DNA of 60,315 nucleotides from Marinobacterium iners DSM 11526 (GTDB lineage Bacteria; Pseudomonadota; Gammaproteobacteria; Pseudomonadales; Balneatricaceae): the NCBI RefSeq assembly GCF_900107855.1, contig NZ_FNRJ01000020.1, positions 1 through 60,315 of the forward strand, written 5' to 3'. A program made the position numbers and the translations under genes. Shown here piece after piece: positions 59,958-60,315 of this stretch (its first letter is position 1; the number at the start of each line of letters is the position of its first letter). Under the pieces are notes generated by a model. The model was not told where the DNA came from and ran no database searches. It saw nothing but the letters and a program-made list of their open reading frames with translations.

Positions 59958-60315
59958 TGTACAGGGTGAACAACCTTTCTAGTTGTGGGTGCTAAGGAGG
60001 TTGTTCACGCCGGTTAAGTTCGAGATGCTGGTTATCGCCAAACAAACAGCACAGAACAACCGACATGAACAACCCCCATAAGAATGCACGAACCACGCCC
60101 CATATTCGAGCCCTGATCGTTGATCGCGCCATACGTCAGCAACAATCCATCAAAGATATCGCCCACACGTTCGGCATCAGTAGGCGCACGGTGTATAAGT
60201 GGCTTGCTCGCTATCGAGAGGCTGGTGACGCTGGTCTTGAGTCAGCATCCAGCCGCCCCCACGCCTCACCGAGGCAGATGCCGAAACAGTGGGTTGAGCT
60301 GATTCAGAAGATGCG
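59958..60315 (+). mobile_element. IS481-type insertion sequence, left end (truncated by the window)
   Basis: A putative terminal repeat starts with TGTACAGGGTGAACAACC. An inverted copy (GGTTGTTCAC, 59999-60008) of its GTGAACAACC (59966-59975) lies 23 bases further in. A transposase reading frame begins at 60065 and continues beyond the window. The element sits downstream of the ABC exporter operon. The exact left boundary and any target-site duplication cannot be fixed without the right end. Confidence 0.65.
60065..60315 (+). CDS. IS481-family transposase, N-terminal part
   Basis: Eighty-three residues are visible before the window ends. They start MNNPHKNARTTPHIRALIVDR and contain a helix-turn-helix (SIKDIAHTFGISRRTVYKWLARYREAGDAGLE), then the basic SSRPHASPRQ linker, the pattern of IS481 transposases, whose DDE catalytic domain would follow. 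There is no frameshift or stop so far, so the gene may be intact. Confidence 0.85.
   Translation, partial: MNNPHKNARTTPHIRALIVDRAIRQQQSIKDIAHTFGISRRTVYKWLARYREAGDAGLESASSRPHASPRQMPKQWVELIQKM

Overview
The window is chromosomal DNA from a gammaproteobacterium. Gene order and protein features (complete ISC operon headed by cysE-iscR, tsaE-amiB-mutL-miaA-hfq-hflXKC-hisZ-purA block, orn-rsgA-HDOD-rhdA-psd block, NhaD antiporter, cytochrome c', phasin, GloA) best suit a marine Oceanospirillales/Pseudomonadales-type organism. A Marinobacterium-like bacterium is my inference; it is not proven by the sequence. Nearly all DNA is coding, with translationally coupled operons. No tRNA, CRISPR array, prophage or integron was seen. 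The only mobile element is an IS481-type end at the right edge.

Layout. 1-318: promoters and boxB-boxA-boxC leader of an rRNA operon that is read leftwards; its 16S gene lies outside the window. 319-9160 (minus): rlmN-pilW-rodZ-hisS-yfgM-bamB-der-murI with ndk upstream; ispG, usual between rodZ and hisS, is not there. 9254-16383 (minus): trmJ-cysE, then iscR-iscS-iscU-iscA-hscB-hscA-fdx-iscX with an IscR site at the iscR promoter. 16514-17329 (plus): a SuhB homologue that has lost most metal ligands. 17421-30034 (minus): nnr-tsaE-amiB-mutL-miaA-hfq-hflX-hflK-hflC, then hisZ-purA. 30106-37416: queG (+), orn (-), rsgA, an HDOD/GAF protein, rhdA, psd and ygfZ (+).

37616-50737 is more accessory: two lipoprotein genes, ung, lysS-prfB (prfB lacks the programmed frameshift), nhaD-cytochrome b561, cytochrome c', an MFS transporter overlapping a flavodoxin gene tail to tail, a phasin, gloA, a chemoreceptor and a Sel1 protein. 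50830-55650: an RDD protein, lptF-lptG, pepA-holC. 55691-59891: a four-gene MacAB-like ABC exporter sits where valS often follows holC. 59958-60315: left end and transposase N-terminus of an IS481-type element.

Functional themes are translation and RNA quality control (der, rsgA, rlmN, trmJ, miaA, tsaE, orn, hfq, hflX, two aaRS genes, prfB), Fe-S cluster supply with its client enzymes (ISC, ygfZ, queG, rlmN), and envelope biogenesis (bamB, rodZ, pilW, murI, amiB, lptFG, psd). The most interesting observations are the apparently inactivated SuhB, an inverted repeat filling the spacer of rRNA promoter P1, the RF2 gene without its frameshift, and an uncharacterised lipoprotein pair.
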